Positions 18,338-27,209 of a stretch of 64,000 nucleotides of DNA are shown piece by piece. A model generated the notes under the pieces. The model worked only from the letters and a program-made list of their open reading frames with translations, did no database searches and was not told the DNA's origin. Both the position numbers and the translations under genes were made by a program. The DNA comes from Bacteroidales bacterium. GTDB taxonomy: Bacteria; Bacteroidota; Bacteroidia; Bacteroidales; F082. The first letter of the stretch is position 1; the number at the start of each line of letters is the position of its first letter. Where the stretch lies: contig JAKSMX010000003.1 in assembly GCA_024400305.1 (NCBI GenBank), forward strand, positions 62,001 through 126,000. The letters are read 5' to 3'.

Positions 18338-18347
18338 AATATCATAA
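18081..18347 (+). CDS. Small basic repeat protein (28-residue repeats)
   Basis: An 88-residue ORF covering the 84-bp array, made of three 28-residue repeats of the form MSAKxVRRRNKQTLMP plus ENLSNGAQEETL. Replacements between repeats are mostly mild (Ala/Val, Val/Ile, Arg/Gln, Asn/Lys) and base changes favour third positions of this frame, which supports real coding over the other open frames. The same frame is open upstream to 18048 (KPSADTTEQTLM, resembling half a repeat); an ATG at 18044 would join it if one A of the AAAA run following it were lost. The present start is therefore uncertain: ATG 18081, TTG 18078, or a slippage product. It lies 33 bp before the DUF6261 gene. Function unknown. 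Confidence 0.45.
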   Translation: MSAKAVRRRNKQTLMPKNLSNGAQEETLMSAKVVRRQNKQTLMPENLSNCAQEETLMSVKVIRRRKKQTLMPENLSNGAQEETLMSIS

Positions 18348-18380
18348 ACAGACGATGAAAAACCATAAAATAAACATATC

Positions 18381-19088
18381 ATGAAACAGCTTGTAAGAAT
18401 AATCCAGAATTTCAAGATTGTAGGTGCGACACGCACAATCATCACAATTGTAAACAGTTATGACAACAAAGAACAGGTGAAGGCTTTGACCGAAAGGCTC
18501 AATGTCTTGTGCGACCAGTTTGTGGACATCGACAAGGAGTTCATTGACGGAAGCAATATGCGTGCGGCGGATAAGAACGTCGATGCGATGTTCCGCACGG
18601 TGAAGATGCTTGTTGACGCATATTCACGATGGCCGGAGGCTGATGTCCAGTCTGCCGCAAAACATCTGTATGGCATGGTTTCGGAATACGACCATTTCAG
18701 CAGGAAGAGCTATGACGAGAAGCCTGTGGCGGTGGAATCGTTGGTGACGGACCTCAGCAAAGACGGGGTGAAGGACATGGTGACGCTGATACCCGGACTG
18801 TCGGCAGCCGTGGCGAAGCTGAAGGAGTACGGGGAGACTATGGCGGCTAACCGTTACGAGTACAGCAGCCTCGTCTCCGCCAAAATGTCGCAGGCCAAGT
18901 CGCGCGACATCGTCCGGCAGATCGCCGGCATCCTCAACGACGAGCTTTTGGTGCTGCTCAACGCCGCAGCCATCGAGGACCCCACCAACTTCAAGAAACA
19001 GTTCGACGACGTGGAGAACACCATCGAGCAGTACAACGCCGCATTCAGAAGCCGGTGGAACAAGAAAGGCACGGAACCAGAATGCTGA
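18381..19088 (+). CDS. DUF6261 family protein
   Basis: A 235-residue helical protein recognised as DUF6261, a family I know almost only from Bacteroidales. The N-terminus MKQLVRIIQNFKIVGATRTI is followed by amphipathic helices, including KALTERLNVLCDQF, MFRTVKMLVDAYSRW, VKDMVTLIPGLSAAVAKLKE and DVENTIEQYNAAFRSRW, with little predicted strand. No enzyme motif or signal peptide is seen. It may be an all-alpha structural or DNA-associated protein; function is unknown. It follows the tandem-repeat ORF with a short gap, and a strong bidirectional terminator closes the unit. Confidence 0.8.
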   Translation: MKQLVRIIQNFKIVGATRTIITIVNSYDNKEQVKALTERLNVLCDQFVDIDKEFIDGSNMRAADKNVDAMFRTVKMLVDAYSRWPEADVQSAAKHLYGMVSEYDHFSRKSYDEKPVAVESLVTDLSKDGVKDMVTLIPGLSAAVAKLKEYGETMAANRYEYSSLVSAKMSQAKSRDIVRQIAGILNDELLVLLNAAAIEDPTNFKKQFDDVENTIEQYNAAFRSRWNKKGTEPEC

Positions 19089-19147
19089 CCTTTCAAGCTT
19101 CGCAGGCAGCTGTATTTATCGGACGACGTCACTTAGTGAAATACAAG

Positions 19148-19183
19148 GAGAGTTTTTTTGCGGCTTTGCCGAAAAAAACTCTC
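19148..19183. terminator. Bidirectional terminator
   Basis: Near-perfect hairpin GAGAGTTTTTTTGCGGC / GCCGAAAAAAACTCTC with a TTT loop. The T-run on one arm and A-run on the other serve both the DUF6261 gene (plus) and the Panacea antitoxin gene (minus), whose stop codon is 2 bp away. Confidence 0.85.
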
Positions 19184-19184
19184 A

Positions 19185-20195
19185 CTATATAGCTTTAAGT
19201 TGAAACGCCTTCTCAAAAGGTATTATCCCGTGTTTTTCAAAACAGTCTTTCCATGCGTTTTCCTCGTGGCTCAACCTTGTCATCTCACGTGCCGTACACG
19301 ATTTGAAACGCTCACACACCATCCGCATGACTGCAAGTTCCTTTTCCGAAAAAACACCTCGGTCGCATTTTGATGTTGTGCCAAGCACACAACCTTCAAA
19401 GTCACCGGCGACCTTCGGCTCATGGTTTATCTCGTCAAACTCACTATACACCTTCTCCCATTTTTCAGGCGCGGGACCATAGTCAATCGCCCTGTACGAC
19501 AATCCTGTAAGTGACGAACCTGTTTCCCTATATTTCACAAAATCAATATAAAACAACATTTTGTTCATCTTTGTGTAAAAGATTTCACCTACATGTCCGA
19601 TAATAAAAAGCATCACATTTTTCAGACGCTCCAGCGACAACTGGCCGAAACCATTATCGATGTTTCTGCCGGAAACGAACAGGCGTTGCGTCTCGTACTG
19701 TTTAATGCGGAGCGTCTCAGCACTACTGATTGCGCATTCTACCTTGCCCAATATTTTCGAATATTCTTTTTCTGTCAGAAGATGCCTTGAACTTTCAAGC
19801 ATATCCCTGAAAACCAAAGGGTTCATTATTGACCGAATCATCTTTCCGTTTGAAACGCTCGGAATCTCCTCCTGTTCGTATCTGCGCCATTGATTCGCGC
19901 CGAATCCGAGAATCAGCGACATCTTGGAAGAGCTGATTCCATATCGTTCGCGCACCTCAATAATCTCATCCGTGAAAGGGATGCCATATTTCTGACAATA
20001 CATATTATGAACCTGGGCGTACCACACGCCGTCCGTCTCCGTGTCGGTGAACCGCTCACCCGTGTCTTCACAACGATAAAACGGAAACATCACATGAAAA
20101 TTCTCCTTGCGGAACTCAACGTCACGCCATTCCCATTCGAGCGACATCCTGCCGCCTGTTATCGGACTAACCAGTTTTTCCTTGTCATTAAGCAT
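19185..20195 (-). CDS. Panacea (DUF4065/SocA-like) antitoxin with MqsA-type HTH
   Basis: 336 residues. Residues about 60-130 form an MqsA-like helix-turn-helix (IPFTDEIIEVRERYGISSSKMSLILGFG, then NQWRRYEQEEIPSVSNG), a DNA-binding module typical of autoregulating antitoxins. Residues about 190-320 form the Panacea (DUF4065) domain: GQLSLERLKNVMLFIIGHVG, TKMNKMLFYIDFVKYRETG, GLSYRAIDYGPAPEKWEKVYS. Panacea domains act as chaperone-like antitoxins that neutralise unrelated toxins. The gene lies 13 bp downstream of a small toxin-like gene and shares its promoter. I am confident of the family; neutralisation of this neighbour is inferred from operon order. Confidence 0.88.
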   Translation of the reverse strand: MLNDKEKLVSPITGGRMSLEWEWRDVEFRKENFHVMFPFYRCEDTGERFTDTETDGVWYAQVHNMYCQKYGIPFTDEIIEVRERYGISSSKMSLILGFGANQWRRYEQEEIPSVSNGKMIRSIMNPLVFRDMLESSRHLLTEKEYSKILGKVECAISSAETLRIKQYETQRLFVSGRNIDNGFGQLSLERLKNVMLFIIGHVGEIFYTKMNKMLFYIDFVKYRETGSSLTGLSYRAIDYGPAPEKWEKVYSEFDEINHEPKVAGDFEGCVLGTTSKCDRGVFSEKELAVMRMVCERFKSCTAREMTRLSHEENAWKDCFEKHGIIPFEKAFQLKAI

Positions 20196-20208
20196 AAATA
20201 ACTCCCTT

Positions 20209-20556
20209 TCATTTTAATGGATGATTCATCGGATATTCCGCCTTGTGAAAAGAAATGCAGATTGCCTTCAAATTTGGTTTGCCCATTGTAATTTTAATGT
20301 AAACCTCCTGCCCGTCAACATCCTTACCGAAAACCCACATTTCACCATAATTATTCAACAAATCCTGTATCGGACCTTCCGAATAATCTTCAACCTGAAT
20401 GGATTTGACAATTTCCAGCCGTTCAAATCTCGAGATGTTCAGATCGAGCAAAGCCTGATAATTCTTCTCACGTCCGTCCAAAAAGAAAACGCCAAAAACT
20501 TCAAGCTTGACCTTGAATTGGTTCAAGAAAAGTTCAACTTCATTGCGTGTCGCCAT
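20209..20556 (-). CDS. Toxin-like partner of the Panacea antitoxin (MqsR/RelE-like)
   Basis: 115 residues from ATG 20556 (MATRNEVELFLNQFKVKL). A longer in-frame ATG at 20601 is rejected because it lies upstream of the -7 box at 20582-20575. The C-terminal half has the strand-rich pattern GEMWVFGKDVDGQEVYIKI then ICISFHKAEYPM, seen in small MqsR/RelE-type toxins (WVFGK, EVYIKI and SFHxAEYPM blocks), preceded by FERLEIVKSIQVEDYSEGP. Such toxins cleave mRNA at the ribosome or free mRNA. I infer the RNase role from this pattern and from the partner gene; catalytic residues cannot be fixed from one sequence. Confidence 0.78.
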   Translation of the reverse strand: MATRNEVELFLNQFKVKLEVFGVFFLDGREKNYQALLDLNISRFERLEIVKSIQVEDYSEGPIQDLLNNYGEMWVFGKDVDGQEVYIKITMGKPNLKAICISFHKAEYPMNHPLK

Positions 20557-20574
20557 ATCAAAATTTTCAGACTG

Positions 20575-20606
20575 CAAAGATACACATTTTTTTAATAACA
20601 ATACAA
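20575..20606 (-). promoter_or_regulatory. Promoter of the Panacea toxin-antitoxin pair
   Basis: Minus-strand TATCTTTG at 20582-20575 with TTG 21 bases upstream (about 20606-20604). Predicted transcription start is about 20568, giving a leader of roughly 12 nt before ATG 20556. Confidence 0.6.
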
Positions 20607-20632
20607 TTTTTCAACCTTAAAGTTGAAAAAAA

Positions 20633-22324
20633 TCATCTCCTCTCTCCTGTCAGCACCCCCGACACCATCCAGTGCGAGAAGCTGCCGCCCTCGTCGGCGC
20701 CCTGCGGAATGGCAACGGTTATCGTGTGATGACCCGGCTTTAAATGACTTAAGTCGAAATACGTCGGGTTCGTGGCCGTCCCCGGACACCATCCCGAACG
20801 CGAATAATCGGACGACGAGACGCCGTTCCAGAAATTGCCCGACACGGGATTCAGCTCGCGGTAGGTGCCGCAGTCGCAACGCCAAGGCGTGAAAGTGAAC
20901 GTCATCACGCCGTCAACGATGATAGTGTTCTCTTTCGGGTTGAACTCATCGCCGCCGTCCCAGCCGCCGTGACCGGTCGTGATGTACCTGAGACGCAGAT
21001 TCTCAACGTTTTCCGGAATGTCGAACTCAACTGTCAGGCTGTCGGTGTGGAACAGTCTTCCGTAATTCTGCCCGGCCATCTCCATGACGTTGCACGTGTT
21101 GAAAAGCGGGAGGCTCCAGCGGCGGTTTCCATCGGTGTCGCCGCTGTAATCCTGCGGGTATGCGACAATGTCCAACGAGACCTTATGTCCGCCATCGTCG
21201 TAATTGCCGATGAACGCGCCGATCAGCACGTCGCCTGAAAGCCGGTCGGAAAGCTCGCTGACCTCCATCTTGTAATACGCCTCTTCTTTCCATTCGAGAC
21301 CGTCGATTTTGACGCGGTCGTTGAAATGACTCACGCCGAACGGAGTGAAAAACCTCATCAGCTCGACAACGGGCATATAGTCGTTTTCAAGACGTATTCC
21401 TTCATACTTTTTGCCGTTTCTATCATATTGATACGGAATGACTTCAATGCTGTCAATTAAAGCGTCACGCAAAGACAATTTTCTGTCCAACGGAATCACA
21501 AAAACAGAGCCGGTGCGGTCGTATGCGTCGCCGTTCGACTTCTGGTGAAGCTCCGCGAAAAGCTGGTAATGTTCAGGCAGCATCGGAAGTTTGACGCGTT
21601 TCAGAATTACCGTCCCCGACGCGAAATGAATCACCGAATCGAAAGGAATCTCGCCTTTGAACTTCTCGATATTCGCGAAGTGAATCTGGTCGTCATTGAA
21701 AATGCCGAAACGTTTTATCAGCTTCTCCTTATTGATATTGCCAAGTTCCTTTCCACTCTTTCTAATGCCTAAATCATTGGGAATCAAATCTCTTTTAATG
21801 CTTTTGTCTTTTTTCACCGACTTCAGTTCCAGAATCCTGTTTCCGTTTATCGCCTGCCTTACCATCACGCCTTTCAGGTAGCCGCGCGACGTTGTCGGAG
21901 TGGCGTCATAGCCGGGTTCTTCGGTCATCCATACCTCAATGGCATTTGAGTTTATCGAGGTTTTATATTTTATGCAATCGTAGCCTTTGATTTTTTCCGT
22001 CCCGATTTTCTCAAATGTCACATCATTGTTTTTCAATGAATTAACGGAGTAGAACGACTCGCCGTCCTGATAATTCATCTGAAAATAAACGGAGTCAGAA
22101 TCGTAATCGACGTAGGTGTAATCCGTTGAGACTCCGTCGATTAATTTGCCTGAAAGATCCTGTACATCATAAATTTTCAATTGGTTTTTGTAGCGAATGA
22201 CTTCACGGAAAGTAGTATCGCCGCTGTCAGAATCCAGCGCATACAATTGATAAACAAGATGTTGTTGTGAAAAAACCGAAAATGTCGCGAAAATCGCACC
22301 GATAAATAAAAAAACACGTTTCAT
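20633..22324 (-). CDS. Secreted PNGase F-like peptide-N-glycosidase
   Basis: 563 residues from ATG 22324, with a clear signal peptide (MKRVFLFIGAIFATFSVFSQ). A longer in-frame start at 22405 would bury this signal and precede the promoter at 22349. The N-terminal third (to about 200) is a GLPGLI-like region of unknown role (KIGTEKIKGYDCIKYKT). The C-terminal ~320 residues match PNGase F N- and C-terminal eight-stranded domains: RYITTGHGGWDGGDEF, TFTPWRCDCGTYRELNP, RSGWCPGTATNP and HHTITVAIPQ. PNGase F releases N-glycans from glycoproteins between Asn and GlcNAc. In a gut Bacteroidales this fits host or dietary glycoprotein use. Whether the three catalytic acids of the Flavobacterium enzyme are all kept needs alignment. 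Confidence 0.85.
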   Translation of the reverse strand: MKRVFLFIGAIFATFSVFSQQHLVYQLYALDSDSGDTTFREVIRYKNQLKIYDVQDLSGKLIDGVSTDYTYVDYDSDSVYFQMNYQDGESFYSVNSLKNNDVTFEKIGTEKIKGYDCIKYKTSINSNAIEVWMTEEPGYDATPTTSRGYLKGVMVRQAINGNRILELKSVKKDKSIKRDLIPNDLGIRKSGKELGNINKEKLIKRFGIFNDDQIHFANIEKFKGEIPFDSVIHFASGTVILKRVKLPMLPEHYQLFAELHQKSNGDAYDRTGSVFVIPLDRKLSLRDALIDSIEVIPYQYDRNGKKYEGIRLENDYMPVVELMRFFTPFGVSHFNDRVKIDGLEWKEEAYYKMEVSELSDRLSGDVLIGAFIGNYDDGGHKVSLDIVAYPQDYSGDTDGNRRWSLPLFNTCNVMEMAGQNYGRLFHTDSLTVEFDIPENVENLRLRYITTGHGGWDGGDEFNPKENTIIVDGVMTFTFTPWRCDCGTYRELNPVSGNFWNGVSSSDYSRSGWCPGTATNPTYFDLSHLKPGHHTITVAIPQGADEGGSFSHWMVSGVLTGERR

Positions 22325-22341
22325 TGCAATTAAATTTTTTG

Positions 22342-22366
22342 CAAATATAAAAAAATCGTAGATTTG
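22342..22366. promoter_or_regulatory. Divergent promoters (PNGase F-like and S9 peptidase genes)
   Basis: Minus-strand TATATTTG at 22349-22342 serves the PNGase F-like gene (ATG 22324). Plus-strand TAGATTTG at 22359-22366 serves the peptidase gene (ATG 22433). The two -7 boxes are 9 bp apart, so polymerase binding on the two sides probably competes. Confidence 0.55.
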
Positions 22367-22432
22367 CACTTTAATTTCAAACAAAAAAGCTTTAAGAATT
22401 GTCATGAAAATTATGTACCAAATATGTTGAAT

Positions 22433-24499
22433 ATGAAAAGATTTTTAATTCCTATCGCATTGCTTCTGTTTGTTTTGCAGGGCTGCGGATCGAAGCAGGA
22501 CGCTCCTCTTCGTGAGACAATCAAATTGAATTCGGATGTGATGACGCCGGAAGTTCTTTGGACGATGGGTCGCATCGGCGAGTTTGCAGTTTCGCCTGAC
22601 GGTTCACAAATCGTTTACAGCGTCACCGACTACACAATTGACGAAAACAAAGGATTTTCAAGACTTTACGTCATGAATGCAGACGGAAGCAACCTCAAAT
22701 GCATCACAAGCGGCAATTTCAGCCAATACAGTCCGACGTGGACTTCCAAAGGGAAAATCGTTTACATGACCGCGGAAAGCGGCGACATGCAACTCTGGGA
22801 AATGGATTCCAACGGCAAGAACAACCGCCAAATCACTGTTGTCAAAGACGGCATCACAGGCTATCTTTTCAGCCCTGATGAGAAACAACTCGTTTACACG
22901 GCGGAAGTCAAGATTAAAGACCAGGTCGCCGACATCTATCAGGATCTCCCGCTTTCATCAGGAAGAATCAACAACGACCTGATGTACCGCCATTGGGACC
23001 AGTGGGTTGACACTTACAGCCATATCTTCGTCGCTGATTTCGGCAAAGGCATCATCTCGAAAGGCAAAGACATCATGGAAGGCGAAAAATGGGAATCACC
23101 GGTGAGACCTTTCGGCGGAATGGAACAGATTGCCTGGACAACCGACGGCGAAAACATCCTCTACTGCTGCCGCAAGAAAACAGGCAAAGACTACGCAACT
23201 TCAACAAACACAGATATTTACAAATACAATATCGCAACCGATAACACTTATAACATCACAGAAGGCATGATGGGTTACGACCTCAACATTTCTGTTTCTC
23301 CGAAAGGAAACAAAATCGCATGGGAAAGCATGGAACGCGACGGCTATGAAGCTGACAAGCAACGTCTTTTCGTCATGAACCTTACGACGGAAGAGAAAAA
23401 AGACTATTCAGTCGGCTTCGACCAGAACGTCACGTCCCTGACATGGGCTGAAGACGGAAACACAATCTATTTCATCAGCGACAGAAACGCCACCGACCAA
23501 ATCTACTCGTTGCAGCTCAATACCGGAACCATCAGGAAAATCACTGAAGGCAAACACGATTTCGTCTCGTTAGCCGTCGCCGGCGACAAGCTCATAGGCG
23601 GAATGCAGTCGATGAGCCATCCGACGGAGCTTTTCTCGGTCAACGTAAATGACGGCGGCTTTGAACAAATCACTCATGTCAACGATAACATTTTCAATCA
23701 GTTGACTGTCGGTGAAGTTGAAGAGAGATGGATCAAGACCACCGATGACAAGATGATGCTCACATGGGTCATCTATCCGCCTCATTTCGACAAGAACAAG
23801 AAATACCCCACCCTGCTTTACTGCGAAGGCGGACCGCAAAGCACTGTGAGTCAGTTCTGGTCGTATCGCTGGAACTTCCAGATGATGGCCGCCAACGGTT
23901 ACATCATCGTCGCGCCTAACAGACGCGGTCTTCCGGGCTTCGGTCAGGAATGGAACGAGGCCATCAGCGGTGACTACGGCGGACAGTGCATGAGCGACTA
24001 TCTGACCGCCATCGATGTCATGGCAAACGAGCCGTTTGTAAACAAGGAAAAACTCGGTGCCGTGGGCGCGAGTTTCGGAGGCTTCTCGGTTTACTGGCTC
24101 GCCGGTCATCACGACGGACGTTTCAAGGCTTTGATTGCGCACGACGGCATGTTCAACCTTGACGCTCAATATCTTGAGACTGAAGAGATGTGGTTCGTGA
24201 ACTGGGATCTCGGCGGCCCGTTCTGGGACAAGGAAAACCCTGTAGTTCAGTGGTCATACGCCAACTCCCCCCACCTCTTCGTTGACAAATGGACTGCGCC
24301 GATTCTCGTCATCCACGGCGGCCTCGACTACAGAATCTGCTTCACACAGGGAATGCAGGCCTACAACGCGGCTGTACTGCGCGGAATCCCTGCCGAGTTC
24401 CTTTATTTCCCTGATGAAAACCACTGGGTCCTTCAGCCACAGAACGGCATCTTATGGCAGAGACGCTTCGCCAACTGGCTTGACACGTATCTGAAATAA
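22433..24499 (+). CDS. S9 family prolyl oligopeptidase-like peptidase, lipoprotein
   Basis: 688 residues from ATG 22433, chosen because it begins a lipoprotein signal (MKRFLIPIALLLFVLQGCG, with cysteine at about 18); in-frame upstream starts lack one. Residues about 40-420 are a WD/PD40-type beta-propeller (repeated D-G-S/N turns such as FAVSPDGSQIVYSVT, YSPTWTSKGKIVYMT). Residues about 440-688 are the S9 alpha/beta-hydrolase: S547 in GASFGGFSVYW, D632 in VIHGGLDYRI and H664 in FPDENHWV form the catalytic triad. It resembles DPP IV/acylaminoacyl peptidases of gut Bacteroidales that trim oligopeptides in the periplasm or at the cell surface. Monocistronic, closed by a strong terminator. Confidence 0.95.
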   Translation: MKRFLIPIALLLFVLQGCGSKQDAPLRETIKLNSDVMTPEVLWTMGRIGEFAVSPDGSQIVYSVTDYTIDENKGFSRLYVMNADGSNLKCITSGNFSQYSPTWTSKGKIVYMTAESGDMQLWEMDSNGKNNRQITVVKDGITGYLFSPDEKQLVYTAEVKIKDQVADIYQDLPLSSGRINNDLMYRHWDQWVDTYSHIFVADFGKGIISKGKDIMEGEKWESPVRPFGGMEQIAWTTDGENILYCCRKKTGKDYATSTNTDIYKYNIATDNTYNITEGMMGYDLNISVSPKGNKIAWESMERDGYEADKQRLFVMNLTTEEKKDYSVGFDQNVTSLTWAEDGNTIYFISDRNATDQIYSLQLNTGTIRKITEGKHDFVSLAVAGDKLIGGMQSMSHPTELFSVNVNDGGFEQITHVNDNIFNQLTVGEVEERWIKTTDDKMMLTWVIYPPHFDKNKKYPTLLYCEGGPQSTVSQFWSYRWNFQMMAANGYIIVAPNRRGLPGFGQEWNEAISGDYGGQCMSDYLTAIDVMANEPFVNKEKLGAVGASFGGFSVYWLAGHHDGRFKALIAHDGMFNLDAQYLETEEMWFVNWDLGGPFWDKENPVVQWSYANSPHLFVDKWTAPILVIHGGLDYRICFTQGMQAYNAAVLRGIPAEFLYFPDENHWVLQPQNGILWQRRFANWLDTYLK

Positions 24500-24517
24500 G
24501 ACATAATTTCACACAAA

Positions 24518-24558
24518 ATGCCGGCGCATGAGGAAATCAACTTCATGCGCCGGCATTC
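24518..24558. terminator. Bidirectional terminator (S9 peptidase / hrpB)
   Basis: Stem ATGCCGGCGCATGA (from 24518) pairs with TCATGCGCCGGCAT (to 24556), loop about 11 nt, then CTTTT on the plus side and AAAA on the minus-strand exit. It lies between the convergent 3' ends of the S9 peptidase and hrpB genes. Confidence 0.85.
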
Positions 24559-24574
24559 TTTTAACTCTACTCTC

Positions 24575-27067
24575 TTAACTTTTAACTCTTTTCACTCCTC
24601 TCACCGCCTCCGCCTCCAACGGATTTTCCGGCCAGTAATGCTTTGGATATCTGCGTTTTAGCTCTTTCTTGACTTCAAAATAAGTGTTTTGCCAGAAACT
24701 GTTGAGATCTTGTGTCAACTGCACTGGTTTGAAACCGGGAGACAGAAGTTCCATCAAAACCGGACGTTTTCCATTGTCAACACGAGGCGTGTCAGCAAGC
24801 CCGAAACATTCCTGAAGTCTGACGCTAACAATCGGATTATCAGCACCTTGACGGTAATCGACACGGATTCGGCTTCCAGTCGGGACGATGATATGCGACG
24901 GTGCGAATTTTTCAATAATTTGTTGCTGCTCATACGAAAGCATCGCCCAGATTGCATTGCAAAGGTCGATTTTCTTCAATTCAGTGATGTTTGTTTTCAT
25001 TTTCCCGCCATTTTCAAGATAAAACGGCAGCCATTCCCTTGAGTTTTTCAGGATTGTCTCCGTACTCAAATCTGGAATTTCAAGTTCTGGATGCCATGAT
25101 GAGACGACGGAAATTCGCCGTTGAAGCCGTTCCACTTCTTCTGAAAAATCGAGAATGCTTAAACCATCTTTAGCGCATGCATCACATAAAACGTTGACAA
25201 TCTGCTTATTGCAATTATCTTGAATCTGACGGCTTTCAACAACCAAAGTCCCGATATACAATTCGTTTCGTGCGACAACCTGACCTTTTTTGCTGTCCCA
25301 GAAGATATTATCGCGCCTCTGCCCCATTTCATGCAGCGACGACGGATCAAACGGAGAGGCGAGAAAGACATTTCCGCTCGCCGGATTCAGCTCGGCTATT
25401 GCGAGCCATTCATGCGATGAAAGTTCGTCTTTTGCATTGACAATGGCGTTGTCACCGCTTGCAAGCTTGTATTTTCCGTTGCTGTCAATAGATTTTGCGA
25501 TACGCTCGGGATACGCAGAAGCCACGAGTTCGCCTGTTTCAAATACGTCTGGAGTTTCATTGTCGGCATTGACATGGGCAAGTCTCAGATATTCATTGGC
25601 AATCAAGATGATACGATTCCATCTGCCATCAGTGTTGTTTCTTCTTGCTTTGCGCAGAAGGCTGATTCGGGTGTTGATGTCGGCATCGTTTTCCGAAGAA
25701 GAGAGCGGGTCTTTCTCTTCGAGGATGGCGGCGATGTCGGCGGCGAGGGCTTTCATCTTTTCATCTTTTGCGGAGACGAGCATCTTTGAGATTCGCGGAT
25801 GACACGGCATCTTGGACATCATCTTCCCCGCTTGAGTGACATTTCCTTCATTATCAACGGCTCCGAGCATTTTAAGAAGACGTGTTGCCTGTGCGATGTT
25901 AGCTGTCGGCGGCGTTGTAAGCCACGGAAGCCTCATGGTATCGTGTTCGCCCCAGGCGGCGATGTCAAGAACCGTCGAAGCAAGGTCGGCGTCGAGTATC
26001 TCCGCACGTCGGCACTCGGCCATCCTGTGTTCCGACATGCGTGTCCAGAGACGGTAACAGACACCTTCCGTGAGACGTCCCGCGCGGCCGGTGCGCTGTG
26101 TCGCCATGTCGAGGCTGATACGCGCGGTCTCAAGATGACTCAAGCCGTTTCGCCTGTCGAAGACGAGATTGCGGTAAAGACCGGAATCCACCACTATCTT
26201 CACGCCTTCAATGGTCAGCGAGGTCTCCGCTATCGGGGTCGCCAAGACAACTTTCCGTTCACCGTTTCCAGAAGGCGCAATCGCCAGATGTTGTTCCTGC
26301 GGAGAGAGATTCCCATAAAGCGGCAGTATCTTCGTCTCGCCTAAAGCATTACCTAACAATTCCTTGCATTTTAAAATCTCCGCCTGACCTGGCAGAAACG
26401 CCAAGATGTCGCCTTCATTTTCACGGTGCGCCCGACATATAACGCGGGCCGTTTCTTCCGACACCTTATTAATATCAATGTCCTGCTCGGAGTATTTAAT
26501 TTCAACAGGAAACATACGGCCTTCGCTGTTAATCAAAGGTGCGTTCAAGGCGGAACATATCGCCGTCGCGTCAATCGTCGCCGACATTATCACGATTTTC
26601 AAGTCAGGACGTATGATGTCCTGCGCCTCGCGTGTCAAAGCGAGAGCGACGTCGGAGGCGAGGCTGCGTTCATGAAATTCGTCGAAGATGACAACGGAAA
26701 CGCCGTCGAGCGTCGGGTCGGCGACGAGCATCCGCGTCAGGATTCCTTCAGTCACGACCTCGATTCGGGTTTTCGAGGAGACGTTTTTCTCGAAACGGAT
26801 TCGATAGCCTACAGTTCCGCCCACTTTCTCGTTCAGAAGCGCCGCCATCCGTTCCGCGATCTGGCGCGCGGCGAGGCGACGCGGCTCGAGCATGATGACT
26901 TTCCCATCGTCTTTCAAGCCTTCAAGAATCGTCAAAGGAAGCAACGTCGATTTTCCCGCACCAGGCGGCGCGGTGATAACCAGGCTGTTACATTTTTCGA
27001 GACGGCGATTCACCTCACCGGAAATTGAAAAAGCCGGCAGTTTCAAGGCTTCGGAATTGTCAATCAT
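24575..27067 (-). CDS. hrpB: ATP-dependent helicase HrpB
   Basis: 830 residues, the usual HrpB size. A DEAH-box-type superfamily 2 helicase: motif I APPGAGKST near residue 34-43, VIFDEFHERSL (motif II), IVIMSATID (motif III), ILAFLPGQAEI, LATPIAETSLTIEGV (motif V) and QRTGRAGR (motif VI), followed by the HrpB C-terminal domain (HYWPENP near the end). HrpB is an RNA/DNA helicase of poorly defined role in bacteria. It starts close to minus-strand -7 boxes at 27080-27073 and 27093-27086, the second giving a leader of about 12 nt. No frameshift. Confidence 0.95.
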   Translation of the reverse strand: MIDNSEALKLPAFSISGEVNRRLEKCNSLVITAPPGAGKSTLLPLTILEGLKDDGKVIMLEPRRLAARQIAERMAALLNEKVGGTVGYRIRFEKNVSSKTRIEVVTEGILTRMLVADPTLDGVSVVIFDEFHERSLASDVALALTREAQDIIRPDLKIVIMSATIDATAICSALNAPLINSEGRMFPVEIKYSEQDIDINKVSEETARVICRAHRENEGDILAFLPGQAEILKCKELLGNALGETKILPLYGNLSPQEQHLAIAPSGNGERKVVLATPIAETSLTIEGVKIVVDSGLYRNLVFDRRNGLSHLETARISLDMATQRTGRAGRLTEGVCYRLWTRMSEHRMAECRRAEILDADLASTVLDIAAWGEHDTMRLPWLTTPPTANIAQATRLLKMLGAVDNEGNVTQAGKMMSKMPCHPRISKMLVSAKDEKMKALAADIAAILEEKDPLSSSENDADINTRISLLRKARRNNTDGRWNRIILIANEYLRLAHVNADNETPDVFETGELVASAYPERIAKSIDSNGKYKLASGDNAIVNAKDELSSHEWLAIAELNPASGNVFLASPFDPSSLHEMGQRRDNIFWDSKKGQVVARNELYIGTLVVESRQIQDNCNKQIVNVLCDACAKDGLSILDFSEEVERLQRRISVVSSWHPELEIPDLSTETILKNSREWLPFYLENGGKMKTNITELKKIDLCNAIWAMLSYEQQQIIEKFAPSHIIVPTGSRIRVDYRQGADNPIVSVRLQECFGLADTPRVDNGKRPVLMELLSPGFKPVQLTQDLNSFWQNTYFEVKKELKRRYPKHYWPENPLEAEAVRGVKRVKS

Positions 27068-27141
27068 TTTTCAAAAATAAAATGCAAAAATAATCAAAAA
27101 ACGAATTTAAATAAAAATATAATAGATACAGATATTATTTG

Positions 27142-27149
27142 TACTTTTG
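27142..27149 (+). promoter_or_regulatory. Promoter for fusA-like gene
   Basis: TACTTTTG fits the -7 consensus; no TTG -33 box is clear. The leader to ATG 27210 would be about 55 nt, AT-rich, with no obvious structure. Confidence 0.5.
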
Positions 27150-27209
27150 CAGCTGCGTTTATTGAATGACATATTACATACAATATATTTGATAATCAAT
27201 TAAATAAAT

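Noticed and set aside
20557-20601. Longer start for the toxin-like gene (ATG 20601)
   Set aside because: It lies upstream of the -7 box at 20582-20575, so it would not be in the transcript.
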